DNA of 64,000 nt from contig NC_044573.1 of assembly GCF_901933205.1 (NCBI RefSeq), forward strand, positions 37,172,993 through 37,236,992. The letters run 5' to 3'. A program made the translations under genes and the position numbers. How positions within the stretch are numbered: the stretch's first letter is position 1; each line of letters opens with the position of its first letter. The notes under the pieces are model-generated. The model saw only the letters and a list, made by a program, of their open reading frames with translations. It ran no database searches and had not been told where the DNA came from. Shown piece by piece: positions 36,997 through 50,900 of the stretch. Source of the DNA: Camarhynchus parvulus (Eukaryota; Chordata; Aves; Passeriformes; Thraupidae).

Positions 36997-39900
36997 GGAT
37001 ACAAAATCCAGGCTGCTTCCTTCTTAAAATTAATAAGATGTACTTTGGCCAAATCAGTGCTGGTTTTGTTCTCTCTCAAAAGAGAAGCAATGCCAGTTGG
37101 TTAATATAACACAAGTTAGGCTTACAAATGCCAGTCATATGATGCTTTTTTTGCTTATTCATATGAAATTTCTACCACAGGGAATAAATGACTGACACAT
37201 CACCCCCTGCCATCATAACAACTGTCATGCAACACCATTGTTTTTCAAACATTAGTGGCATCCCTCCAACTGGCCATAAGGTTGCAGACACATATTTTAA
37301 TCATTACTTTGCCCATTGCAGGAAGCTAATGTCACACCATTTAATGTGTTCTCATGATAAATTTCACTTTCTTTTATAATAAAATGGAAGTTAATGAAGC
37401 ACAGCACAATTGTGGTGAATTAGACAGCAGTGGAACAAGGCAGGAGATACCCACTTATTGACATTATCAAAGCCATCTTAAATGCATCGACTTTTAAACC
37501 AACTCATATTCAATTATTAAAAAGGGACCATGGGAGTATACTTTTGGCTTAGTAAGAAAGGAGATTATAACAGTTCATCAGTTATTAATTAATTGGCAAT
37601 CTCACTGCTTAATGTCTTTACACTTAACAAATACTTCTGTGCTGTGTATTATTTCTATCCATTCCAGTTTCCATCAACATGTAAAATATGACATTTTATT
37701 TCCCCTGTCCACACATAAAAGGAAGGGTCATCTGGTCATGTTTTATCAATTTTTATTGAGATATTTTACAACATACATTATTTATGTAATTAGTAAATAA
37801 TTTTTCTATATGAAGTTAGCCAAAAGAGTAACATATATCTCTAGTTTTTTTACTGTAGATTAAATTTAGGTGTTAATCCTGTCTTAAGCAAACCACAGGC
37901 TTCCTGAATAGCAACTTGTGGGGAAGGTCTGGGGGAAATGGACCCCACAGGAAAAACAAGTGGCTGTGATGAAAGTGCCCGTAATAGAATTTGTTTGACA
38001 AGAATGATTCAGAGGCAAACCTGCTTATTCTTCCATAAAACATTGCTTTACTGTAATTTTTGCTCACTGCAATTAGAAGTACATATTTTTGCTGCTGTTC
38101 CTATTCACAAGCAACATATTATTGCTCATATATTATCTTTAAAAAAGGAAGTGTGACTAGCATGCATATTCAGGAATGTCATGTCTTGCTTTCACGCATC
38201 CATTTCATTACCAGAGCACCTACTGATTTTTTTTAAGGCAGATTTTTTTGTGGGGTAGGGAGGATGCAAGACTACAGTCACTCCTACATGTGTGACTGTA
38301 TAAACATCCTCAGGACAGTGTGATACTGCAGCAGCTAGGACTGTAGAGATACCTTTTCTTTTTACTAGTAGATTTTTTTAAGATTTGATAATTCCATGGA
38401 CAGCTGTAAGCAGATGTAGAATTGTGCTGCACCAGGGTCTATATTTGTTAGTTTTCATAGGTGGAGATCCATCCTGGTGCCAGTGTATAAATGGTTGAGA
38501 AGGGGGGAGAGAAGGAGCAGTTGGAACCCAGGGCTACCAGTAGTTCAATACATACTATAAAATGGTACTTTGCTTTTAAAAACCAAGCAAACAGAAAACT
38601 CATTATTTTGATGACTATAGGTGCCTCTCACAAAATTATTGTGAAGTGCTATCTGATTACTACCTTTCAGTACCTAACTATAATTTCCTCCATGTGTGAT
38701 AAAATAAGCGGGTTTCATATAAAAGCTTGCCTGAAAAAAAGGTTTTCCTTGTTACATTTTACTCCTGCTTATCCTATGAAAGTTATATAAGGGGGAGTTA
38801 AAGAAAATATAGAGTACCTGAGAGGGTAGATGAACCAATGATGAGTCTCCAAGGTTGGCAACTTTACATGGTAACTTCTAAAACAAAGTTATAGGGTCTG
38901 TTCCAGCAGCTGGAACTGATTGTCTGACCATAGTCACAGAGTGAATATTGTATTTCCCGCTGTTGAAAAAGGCAGTTGCTTTCTCACCTTCCCTCCTGGC
39001 CAAAGGGCCCTGATGCTTCCTTTAGCTCACCCCTAAGAGACATGATTCAATGAAGTATTTTGTCTGAAAATTGTTCTAGCAACAAAAAAAGCATGGTTGG
39101 GATTTCTGCTGGGTTTGTGAGCTGAATTCACCTCCAAACGTGTGAGATGCATAGAGAAAATGACAGGAAAAATGTTTCCAGGACAGAGAGTAAAAAAACC
39201 CCACATGTTCCTTCAACTCTAGAGTCCCAAAATATAAAATTTAAAAAGTGCTAAAAATATTGGATTTTTAGCATTATGCACACACACACATGCACACACA
39301 AAAAAATCCTGCCTAACATGAAATTAAAATGCATCCAGAATAAGAGATAATTTAACAGGGAAAGGAGGAGAAAGAAGAATCAGAGAGTGTCAAAAGGTTA
39401 GCAATTATGCTAAAGAGGGTTATTTCTATAGAGTTTCTCTCTACTCATTTGTGAGTATAAAGTTTCTCTAGAAGTCAGTTCCAGACAAGAATCTAATTTT
39501 AGGCATTTTGATTCACCTCAGGAGGAATCTGACCTCTTCCTGTACTATAAATGTTGAAGAGACTAAGAGACTAACCTTAGGCTAATGTTTGCCTTTGTGT
39601 TTGCCTTCCAGTGGCTTCAACAAAGTACAAATCAAATTGTAATGAGAAATGCTAAGAATTAAACTAATTTGGTTAAAAAATCAGCTTTGGTAATTTTAAG
39701 TGGATTCTAGATTTCAGAAAATTATTCAGAACCCCAATAATGTGGAAAATACTTCTACATGATAGAAGAAACTTATATCCATTGGCATTGATTTCCTTTC
39801 CTCCCAGTATACACAATTTTCCCTGGAGGACAATTCAGGAGTGTTTATAAGGAGGCAAAAAGTTATCAGTGACTAGAAAACAGAAAAAGTCATTTCAGCC

Positions 39901-41287
39901 ACTAAACACAAAAATGTCTGAAATTACATGTGTTGTAGGGCTGTATTTGACCTGAAACATCCTGAATTCTAGGAGGACTTTTTTTTCCATTTTATATTCA
40001 AATTTCCTGAAATTTTACTGTTATTCTCACATGAGATTATGTGGATCACTAATATAACTCCTGTACATTGATATAACTCCTATGTCTCTTTTTCCTTTAC
40101 TGCCATTTTCCCTACATTTTGATACCTCAGGCCTTTGTGCTGTGATTCCTCTCCTGGTAATCCATTGAATATGTTTGGATAACAATACAGCATGATACAG
40201 TTTTATCAAAAAATAAGCAGCTTGTGTACAAACTGTACCAAAAATAAATTCTGAATTTACATATCAGCTCTCCCTGCACATTTTGTAAATCTGAAAGAGT
40301 TCATGATAGAATTCGTATCTGTGTGAGTTTTCAACCTTGTTCCTCAAAAACTGAGGATGCAGCTCTTTCTACCTCAAAAATTAAATATCATTCTTTGTGA
40401 TTTGTAACCTGTACACATCTCAGTGTTCCTAGCATCAGTATTGGTTAGATTACTAAATCTGATTTTATTTAGGAATTTCTACTGTACAATTGTATTCAGT
40501 AACTATGATGAAACAAGAAACTTCAACACATGTTTAAAATAAGTAAATTAATATGTATTTCTAAAGCTAGAACTCCAGAATGAAACATTCAAAAATACAT
40601 TTTCCAATCAAGTTTCAGAATTCGTTTACATGCTGGTATACTACAGATGTTTTCTAGGAGACTTTGGCAGACAGGAGAAAGAAATTTGTTACCATATCTG
40701 ACAATACAGTAAGGAGAATAAGACAAAACAGAAAACAAAATGTTAAATTTATATTTGAAGACAAGTCTAAAGGGTTTTTTTCCTCTTCCATTATTATGCT
40801 TTCTACACAAATAAAAATTACAATAATGTATTTTTCCATGGTTGAGAAATCTTTAGCTTATACTATGTGAACTCAGATTCAGTCTTCCCTTTGTTTTTTG
40901 TAATGGTCTACTCATGAGGGAGAGATAATACATTTTTTGCATTCTGAAAAGTAGGAAAACTTTTGGTTAGCTGGGATTTGTCACTTTTACGTGTTTTATA
41001 AAACATGCTCTACATTAAAATTTTACTGATGATTTTTTAATACCTCCATTGCTTTATAACTGCATGACCAAGTTCTAAGTAACTCCTTGCTTGTGTAAAC
41101 ACATAAACATATAAACATAAGTTTGCACTTGAGAGTAGTTCCCTGCCTCTTGACTGCACTCAACTGTGTGAGTAGTTTTGTGTATATACACAGATTTTTG
41201 CAAATCAGAGCTGTAGAAATGTACCTAGAGTTATATTTAAACAAAGGAAATTAACTTTTTTGTCTAAATAGTATTTTCCTTGCACAT
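36997..41287. other. Noncoding DNA, no gene recognised
   Basis: No supported gene. The segment at about 37180-37620 has the look of a conserved noncoding element: no repeats, and several TTAAT/ATTAATTAATTGG homeodomain-like motifs. This cannot be proved from one sequence. A short (CA)n tract lies at 39279-39300. Open frames are at most 99 codons and unrelated to known families. Confidence 0.55.
39279..39300 (+). repeat. Short interrupted (CA)n microsatellite
   Basis: Two short CA runs separated by one TG, followed by an A7 run. Likely to be of low polymorphism. Confidence 0.85.
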
Positions 41288-41536
41288 AGGACAAGAGGGA
41301 ATGGCTGTAAACTGCAAGAGAGTGAGTTTAGATTGGATATTAGAAAGAAATTCTTTACTGTGAGGGTGGTGAGGCTCTGGAACAGGTTACCCAGAAAAGC
41401 TGGAAGTGTTTAAGGCCAGGCTGGATGGGGTTTTGAGCAACTTGGCCTAGTGGAAGGTGTTCCTGCCTATGGCAGGGAGATTGGAACCCAAAATTCTTTA
41501 TGGACCCTTCCAGCCCAAATAATTCTGTGATTCTGA
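41288..41536 (+). mobile_element. CR1 LINE fragment, 3' end, plus strand, best preserved
   Basis: Landmarks in order are GACAAGAGGGAATGGCTGTA, AGATTGGATATTAGAAAGAA, CTCTGGAACAGGTTACCCAG, AAGGCCAGGCTGGATGGGG, ATGGCAGG, CCCTTCCAGCCCAAATAATT and the terminal repeat ATTCTGTGATTCTGA. This is the 3' untranslated part and end of a 5'-truncated CR1. The clear terminal repeat fixes the orientation and is the strongest single clue that the DNA is avian. No coding part remains. Confidence 0.95.
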
Positions 41537-41970
41537 CAAAAGCTATTTTGTAGTCATTGAAAATTTTTAAACTTTTTCTGGTTTGACATTTGTGGTTGGA
41601 AAAAAGTAATCAAGGCTTGATTCTCTAACAGAAAACTCCTATATTTATGTTTACATTTAAAATTATGTCCTGAACAATCAATATTTTTGAACTTATGATT
41701 CCATTTTAATTTAAAACCTCAAAATATATAACTTTTTCTAAAAAATCTATCTAGTGCTTTTTTAAACATGAACTTTTTAAGACCTAAGTAATTTTTCAGC
41801 CAAAATATTTTTCATTGTGTCTGAATATGTGATTCTTTCTTAATGGTAGCCAAAGTTTCTAATGAAAACTGGCATTGTTCTATTAATTGGCATTATTCCA
41901 CTGTATCAAGTAAAGATGAAAAAATCTTATATGGTCCTGGCAAAAATATCATTCCACCTCTGGTATGATT

Positions 41971-41989
41971 AAAAAAAAAAAAAAAAAAA
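41971..41989 (+). repeat. A19 homopolymer
   Basis: A pure A run about 430 bp beyond the end of the CR1 copy and not part of it. CR1 elements do not end in poly(A). Confidence 0.9.
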
Positions 41990-44900
41990 CTGAAGAAAGA
42001 AAAAGACCTATTTCAATAGCCTTTTAATTTTCTAGAAATCTTAAGATTTTTTAAGAAATCATAAAGTGAGAGAATAGGATAGTGGAGATTTTTTCTGGAC
42101 TCTTATAGAACAAGCCTCTCCTTGCAATAATTCTTATGGAGAACTTCATACTATAATTTGTAGACCACAATTTTAAGTGCTGTTTATTTAGTATCTTTAG
42201 TTTTCCTTGCATTTCCTTTCTTTACAAAGAGTCTTCTATAAATAGAAACCAACCTGTTTCCTTGGCTCAGTATTAGGAAAGTGATGAATCATTTCATATA
42301 GTGATGTGCTGAAGATGGTATGAATATTTAAAATGTAGATATACAGTCTAACTCTAAATAGAATATCTATGCCTGGAATTCCAAAAGTGGCTAGAGATTT
42401 TTGAGCTTTTACAAAAGTTTAAGTGAAAATACATAAGTTGTGAAAGAACAGAGCTAAATTCTTCCTACCTCTTCCTGAACCTTCTTGTTTTAACACAACC
42501 TTTTGTCAAAACTTTGTTGTAAATTTTGAATCATAATTTATTTTTACTTCTCAGAAACATGTTAAAATATAATGGTCTATGAAAATGTACTCACGCATCA
42601 TTGTGTGACAAAACTTCATTATCAAAAATGTGCCACTTTCACAATTTATATTCACTTCTGTTTAAATTAATTTCTGTGATTTCATTTTGTTTGCCTTAGG
42701 TTAGAGCATTGTCTTGTACAAAATTAACATAACATATCTAATTGCCTAAATATTTATTCCTGGATGACATTCCATCTAATGCAATAGAATGGAATCACTT
42801 ATTTTGTGAAGTGTTGTGGAGTCAGTCTTGGGTCGCTTCATATAGAAAAAATATAAATCTGATTAAAATAATATCTTACAAGAAGCAAAATACTTTCTAG
42901 CCAGAGAGAAGTACTAAAGTGTCTGTTTTCTTATTTTGTTTTATATCTTTATTGTTGTGTCTCAGTTCAAGAAACCCTTTTGAGTGAAACTGCCAATGCA
43001 GAAATGCCTTTCTAATTTCCCTGTGTACCTCTGAGCATGAGCAGTAGATGGAATCTGATTTAATCCCATTTCTGTTTGCAGCCAGGAATTGTAGAGGTTG
43101 TTCAGATTTTAATTTTCTTTGTTTAAATTAGGGATTAATCCAGAATTTGGAGTTACAGTATATTCCAAGGTTTTGATCAAGTTAACATGGATCTTCTAGG
43201 TAATACAAAAAGGTTTGTGTTACCATGAAAAAGAGAAGAACATGGGCTGTGTAGCATTTAGCACTTCCTTTTATATTTAGCAGGGTCATAGTTCATCCCA
43301 AAAATTCTTGACTAATGAATTAGCTTTAGCAGTATCTCCCAGAAGGTGCTTTAATAGGAAGGATCGTGTAACTTTGCTGTGGCACTGTCTTGTCAAGGCT
43401 GTGTGCCTGTGCATTCCAGCGCAGCCAGGAATGCAACAGTGTGGCACGAGAAGAATGTGGCACATTACCCACATGTGATAACTCAGCCCAGCGTAGCCCC
43501 TGCCTGATGAACACATGGCTACCCTGTTTGCAGATGAACCTAAACAAGCTGCAGCATCTTTGTTTACTCGGCCATTATTCACACCATTTCACTGCATTTC
43601 ATACCATTTGCTATTTCAACCACTGAGGATGAACATATTTATTTGTATATAACATAAAACAATGTGCAAAAGTTAACAAATGATCTTGAATGCAAAGGAA
43701 TATTTAAATCCTGTACACCTGTTTTTTGTCTGGTTTGGGTACAGACTCTTCCTGCAGTGACTCAAAGAACTGTTTCTTGTGGTAATGAATTTAGGCAAAC
43801 ATCATATGAAGAACATAAACATTGGGTTATAGTCAAGAACATAATCAACTATAGCTCTTAAGCTAGGATGGATTTAAGTATATTAACTGCTTTCCTGAAG
43901 TTGGAGACTAAGGTCTAAAAATTAGGGTTTCTTTCTGTTTTGACTCCTGGCCCTTAATTTGAATACAAATATTAAAGTGAGAATGACTATGTTATCTCTT
44001 ATTTAGCACAAAATCACTCTCTTATCATCACAGTTGACTTCACACTGGAAAATTACAATGATGCATCTTAGTGACACATTGTTTCAGATTTACTTGATTT
44101 AACAGTTCCTTGATGAACAGCTTGTTATCAAACTTAGTGCTTAGCTGATTTCATAGACTGTGAAATTTTGTGAACAGGAATGACCAGCACTTGCCCAGGT
44201 GGTTTGTGAACATTCAGAAGTTCAAAGTTTTGTGTGACTTTGGATATTTACGCTGTACTGAGAGTTAGTGAGTCATTTTAGAATGAGAAATGGAACTGTA
44301 ATTTTGAAAAGTAGAAAAATGTTCAAATTAACCTTCAGATAGATTAGCAGCTTAGGAATGGGTGGAAAAGTCCAGAGAGGAACTTTCCTGATGCCTGGCT
44401 GATGGTTCTGCAATGACTAAAGCCTATCAATTCCTATCTTTTCTTCTGAATGAAGTGGCAGAGATGAAGACATGAAAAATAAAAATATAAACTACTTGCA
44501 AGTCTATTCTAGGAAGAAGATCTGCAATTTTTGTTGTCCCTGGTAATTATTGGCTCACCTTACTTACCTGCTTCTACATTTCTTCAGCCTTTATGTGGGA
44601 AGGCTCAGACAGTATTTTTTTATAACTGTGCATGTACCTTGTACAATTCTTCTAGTGGACAGGATTCATTCTGAAAACTGAGTCATTGTTGTCAGAAACT
44701 AATGCATTTGAAATCTGCAACATCAGCCATCAGAAAGGTAGTTCATATCTGCCCATATCAAGTTTATTTGCATAAATGAGCCCCTTTGTTTCCTGAAAGA
44801 AATAAACCGAGAGTGAAGTTAGTAGTGGCAGAAGGCCACTGCAAGAAACAAAAGAGATTTATCTACTGACATCATAATAATCAATCTTAATTACTGAAAT

Positions 44901-47900
44901 GTATATCAGTTGTGTTTAAATGAAATCTGATTTTTTATCCTCTTAAATGTACGTAATCTTCCTGCTTCCTGCAAACTTCCAGAAGACTGGTCACACCGCA
45001 TTTCCTTCCAATCCTCTTTCTACTCTTTCCTTTTGCTGTTATTTGTGGGGAATGAAAGACTATTTGTCCTTGTTACTTGCATTTCTTGTTTCATGTGTGA
45101 TTTCAGTTCTTGGAAAGGTTAAATGCTGTTTACCATGGAAAGGAGATAAATGTAGAAGTATCATGCACCTTTACCTTTCTACATGGTGTTGGAGCTTTCT
45201 CATTTTACAGCTTTCGGTACAGTTTCAGACATTTGAGTAAATCACAATTAATTGGAGAAAATTCCATGGTGGTGTTGTACTGTGGACAAATGGACAAGAC
45301 ATCAGGAAACAATTATACACTTTGATTTCCAACTCTCCTGTGTTGGGGTGAATATTGAGTGTGTCAACTCAGCATGCTATTTACATTTCTCCTCTTATCT
45401 TTATCTTCATACCAATTTAAGTCTAAAAGTTACCTGGTAATATTGTTGAAATATACTCTTTCTTCATCCAGAAATTGATTTAGCTTTTAGTACAGGCCAA
45501 TGATTTCATCATGTGGGTGACTGTAGTTGTGAAATAAGGTTAGATGATCTTTGTCTTATATCTTTTGGAAAACTTCAGGGTTAGTTGAGCAGTCATACTA
45601 CTGACTCTATTTTATGTGTTTTATTAACCTCCAGAGCTTATGTGGAAAGAGAAAAATACTTAAAGATTATTTTTTCTCTGACTGAGTTTAGAGAAGATCC
45701 TGTGCCTTATTAGGCTTCTTGTTTGAAAGGTTTTTCTACATCTTATTTATTTTTATGCTATTGCTGATAATCCTAGAGGCTTTATATATATGTAAAATCC
45801 TGGTGTTCATATCACCAAGAACTGTAGAAGTTAATGTATATATCAAGATCTATATCTCAACACATCAATTTCTAAATAGCAAAGCCAAAAATTTTTATAA
45901 ATGACTGACACCATGTACTGTAGCCATGCCCACTTACCTTATATGTTAATTAGTAGTTTGTTGTCTGAAAGCATATTTCAAATTATATTTCTGTGTTAGT
46001 GTGGCTCACTGAAAAACTTATGTAGATGCTGGTTAAGACATAAATAGGAACTTACTACTAGAGCTAGCAAGCCATAAAGTCAATGCCCACTGACATAAAT
46101 ATCGAAGTATACCAGCTACACACCTGAAAGACAGGAGAAAAGAGAGGTCATTGTGGGCTCTTATTTATAAATGAAGCCTGCCAGTGATAGTCAGGATATT
46201 CATCAGAAAAAGGCCCTGGTAGATTCAGGGTTCTGCTGAAGCCCATGAGAGCCCATGTTAGAAATCATTTAAGCAGTCAAGGTTCACTGATGCCCAGGGC
46301 CTTTCATACCTGGGTTTATGTTTTGATTTTCATCTCTTTGTATTTGATCAGTTGTTTTCAGCCAACAAAATATGTTTATTTTATTTGTTCAAATCCCCAT
46401 TCTAATCAATCATGGGATTCAGAAATATGGAAATTAGGAAATAATATGTTAAAAATAAAACATTCATCAGAAAAAAAAGCAAAACATTTTTCACATCTTA
46501 GAGGATATGCTATAATGATGAAACTAGAAGTTACTGAAATGTAATGGTACAAAATCCAAACATTGTGTGGGAGTTACTCTCCACTTAATGCAACCCGTGA
46601 TCTACAAATTTAGAAGAAATGAGATTTCATTCTTAGCATACATGCTAAATTCAATGACACGTAAAGATTCTGAGCAGTATGTTTTTCATTCATCATTCCC
46701 AGAGAAACATGTATTTGACCAGTTTAATTGTTCAAAGTGAAGCAATGGTGGATACCAAACTAACAAAAACCCCAAATATCCAATTCTTCAGGAGCATTTA
46801 AAATACATGCTGAAACTTATAACATTTTTTATGAAGTATAATAATTTTAAAAGCTTTTTTCTGGTTTGTTATTTGTAAGAAAATATTTCTCTGAAAAATA
46901 AAACATAGACTATTTGTTTCTTTTAATAAATAATGTGTAACAAACAAATGGTGTTAAAATTATGCAAAAGGATGGTCACAATGTAGCTGGAAAATAAATG
47001 GTGATTCAAATACCTGCATTTTATATTTAGATCCAAATTTGTAAACTCCACTAAGGTCAATTTGCTAAGTATTTAATATTACATACATGTACTACTGTTA
47101 TTTCTGCTTAAAATGGTAGATGCCTTATCTGAGATTCTGTTGGCAGATCTACTTGTACCTCAATTAAAATAACATCTATATTCATGAAGTGAGTTTGACC
47201 TTACATAGTAGCAGTAGGAAATACCTCTTCCTTATTCATTTACTTCACCTCCATGGACAAAAGTGGATTAATTTTTTGTTATTTATAGACATCCCTAAAG
47301 ACCACGGTCTTGCCATTTCTCTGTTTACATGGGCTGTGATGAAGTAGGCCTCATGGCAATATTGTAAATAAAACAGCTCTAAGGAATGACCTCCAGGACT
47401 GAAAGCGCATAATATCAAATGGTGGGCTCTGTCACATGCTACTCATTGACATCATGACCTAGAGGTCCAAAAAACTCATCTTTCCCTCACTCCTGTTCTT
47501 CTTCCTGAAACCAAACTCAATTCTGTACACTAGCAATTTTAAGATTTAAATAACACTTATTTCCTGCTGGGTCAATAAACCTGGAGTAAATATTGGACTT
47601 TAGTGCCGATTTATAAATTATTCTTTAGGGTCTATGTTATATTTCCAAACATTCCAAGTATGTTTTGCTAGGTGCTTTTAAGATGGTAAGATGATTTTTT
47701 TGTGGTTGTTTCAGAAACTTATGAACTCACTTGTCTTTGGGAAAACAGTTTGTCTTTTGTAAATAAATGGAATTTGCCAGATCTTCAGCTCATATAAGTA
47801 TTTGTCACTCCAAAAAAGTTATCTAAGGGTAGTTGTATTTAAATTTTATGGAAAAGTAACCTAACATTTTGTCCTAATGTTTTCTGTTTAGTTCAGAAGA

Positions 47901-50900
47901 TGGAAACAGCATGTGCATGTCTTGAGATAACGCCTGGTAGGGGCAGATTACAGACTGTTGATTACAGACACTGCCCTTCAACACACAGCCCCACTCCCTC
48001 AGTGATACTGTTCAAGAGCAATCTCTTGATTTGCCACCAGAAGTGCACTAAAATGCATCAGCTCAATACACACCCATCTTTACTCAATTTAAAGCTTTTT
48101 AATGGAATGTCAGTCAAGTACGCTGTTATAATCCATACCTTATTACAGAGTACCATACACATGCATTTTAAATAGCACATTTTCTTAACTTAAACCATTT
48201 TCTTTTCTAGAAACCATTACAACTAAGGAATCAATTGTGATTATGGTAAAAGCCACAAATTATTTATTACTTAATGTAATTATTTCATTGCTAATTAAAA
48301 AAAAATCACCCTCCTATCTGATTTTCTATTTAACCAACATTTTCTATTTTCCCAACATTAAATACTTTTCCATCGTAAAGTATTTCTCCTCTATCTTAAT
48401 GTTACCTGTCATAGGATTTGAGTATTTTCTAAAAATTAGTTAGACTCACAACAGTTTAGCAATCTCATTTGCTCTTAGCCTCACTCTTCCACCATGATCC
48501 ATGTCCCATTTTCCTCATTGTAGCAGTTTTTTATAGTGACTGTGAGGATACTAATTTGAAGTGAGTTTTCAGCTTTGTTCTGAAAGCTGAGAAAATTGTG
48601 GTCAATCTAATGTGCTCTGACAGGGAATCTGAACTCTTTTGTTCTGTTTATTGAATTAGCCTATCTTCTGCTCCCATGAGCTTCGTTTTTCAGATTGATA
48701 GATTCATGATTAATACAAAAGAGAACAACGGAGGATGACAGTCTCCTCATGTATAAATATATTCCGCAGCACATGGGGAAAATAATTTCTTACAGGACTT
48801 TCACAGATAGAGACCACATCTTTGGCCTGATCATTTTAAAAGATAGCAACACTCAGCGTTTGTGGTACTTCTGTTGAAGTAATATAAATTTCAGTAATTC
48901 ATTCAGGCAGTTTTCAATGAAAAAGCCAGGACCTAATCATAAGACAACAGGCTCAGGTACAGCTTTGTAGTCAACCTTAGGTGGGAAAAGGCATTTTTCA
49001 AAATTTTTAACTGTTCAGTCATTCTATGATTGAATGCCAAGCTATCCAAGTGAACTGCTTTGGTGCTCTAGCTAACATGAGAATCCGTCAGTGTAAGGGG
49101 ATAGTTTGGAAGATGATAGCTTTAGAAAATTTAACTCAATGGTCTCTTCTTGACATTTTGTATCTTGATAGAATGTGAATTTGTACAACTTCTGTATTTT
49201 AAGAGCTGATTCATGTGAGACACTGGGACAAGTGAAAGCTGAGAACATTTTTAAGATAAACAAACAATATGGTGCAACTATTGACACATCAAAGATTTTG
49301 GACTATCAAAGTTATTCCCCAAAGAAAATAACACTGCCAATGGAAGTATTTATGTTAAAGATGTTTCTCAAAATAATGTTTGAGAAAATCCTCAGAACAA
49401 AACATTTTAAAGGAAAGAAAAAAAAATATAACATGCATTCCTTAGATTTTCCTTGTATTTGTGTAAGAAGTGGAGTATTAAGGTTCTCTTATAAAATCAA
49501 GTACGAAATTCTATTGATCTCTTTTACTATTGAATAGACATTATGAAGCATTAGGGAATTGATGTCCATATCACATTTTTAATCTGCTGTATATAATACT
49601 TGAGATAGGTGCACAACATCCCAGTATTTGTTTGTAGTAGCAAATTTAAACTATTTCAGGGAACATATGAATTATATATGAAATACTTAAAGTTCCAGCT
49701 GAATAAACACTCACATTTGCCATCAATTTCAAAGGTCTACAAGTAGAGTTTGTGCGCAATTTAAAATGAAAAATGTGTAGTACATGCATCTGACCTTTTT
49801 CATTTAAAATGCTATTCTGCCTTATCTAAATTATATACGGTTTGGATTTTTCTGTATTAAATAATTGTAGGAGGAAGGATGAAGCTTCATATGTAATATT
49901 TCTCCACAATATATATTTATTGGCACTCAGGCAGGTTTTATTATCAATACTTATTGTACCAAGTGTGACATCATGTGTCAGGAGCCCTGAAGTATTTCAG
50001 CATATATGGCTAGTAGTATATGTGGTTAATGCCCATTAACACTTTTAAAGGAGAAGTGAAATAATATGATACATCTGTGTTCTAGGGAAGAAATACAGAG
50101 TTCAAAATCAGGGTATTGGTTGGGGGAGAGGGTTTGGCTTGCAGTTTTCTGGGGTTTGGGGGGTATTTTGCAGAGGTATTATTATTTTGAGATAAAATCC
50201 AATTATATTAATTTTAAAAGAATTTTATTAGCATGCTTTTATCAGCTATGGCTCAAATGCAATCTTTAGTTGTTTAAATGGAAAACGTAAGTTGCTAAAT
50301 GCAAGCACATTCACTTGCTGCTAATACTCATTTAGAAACAAAGCAGCATGAGTTAAAACCATATAAGTAAGAAATGATTGTCTGACATAGGAAGTTCTTA
50401 AAATGTATTTCTGGAAGACATTGCTGATGATGCTGAAGTCAATAGAATGATTTTTTTCTTCCTCTGTTTAAGCAATGTGATTTTCTTCAAAATAAGCTGC
50501 ACGGCACCTTCTGAAAGTAAAGTGGCAGATTTTAGAACTATACTGGCAAAGGGAAGAATGATTGCATTCTGATTTGCATTAATGTAAAAAAAATCACTAC
50601 ATGAGGAAGAAGTTAATCCCACTCCTATTAGCACATCACCCATGAAAATGAAATCATGGCATTTGATCTTCCTCTCAGTGAATTCAGCGTATTGAGTTTA
50701 ATAGAAAGTCAACCTCATCACAGCTAAGTCCAGCACTGGCCCTGCTACTCTAATTAGACTTCCAAAATATTAGTTTCTTTTTTCCCTCATCTTTTTACTT
50801 CATTTCCCTTGACTGGAGTGCAATTTCACCAAAATGTAGTAGACTAATCATTAACTGGCAGCAGCACAGAGACTGAAACTTTAAATTGACAATCACAGCA

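Noticed and set aside
43286..43626. Overlapping 70-98-codon frames in a G+C-richer patch
   Set aside because: Frames on both strands and in several phases, none resembling a known protein, with no splice context.
49175..49537. 120-codon open frame, longest outside the repeats
   Set aside because: A rough chance estimate for AT-rich DNA of this length predicts a few frames this long. There is no recognised domain and the composition follows the local base content.
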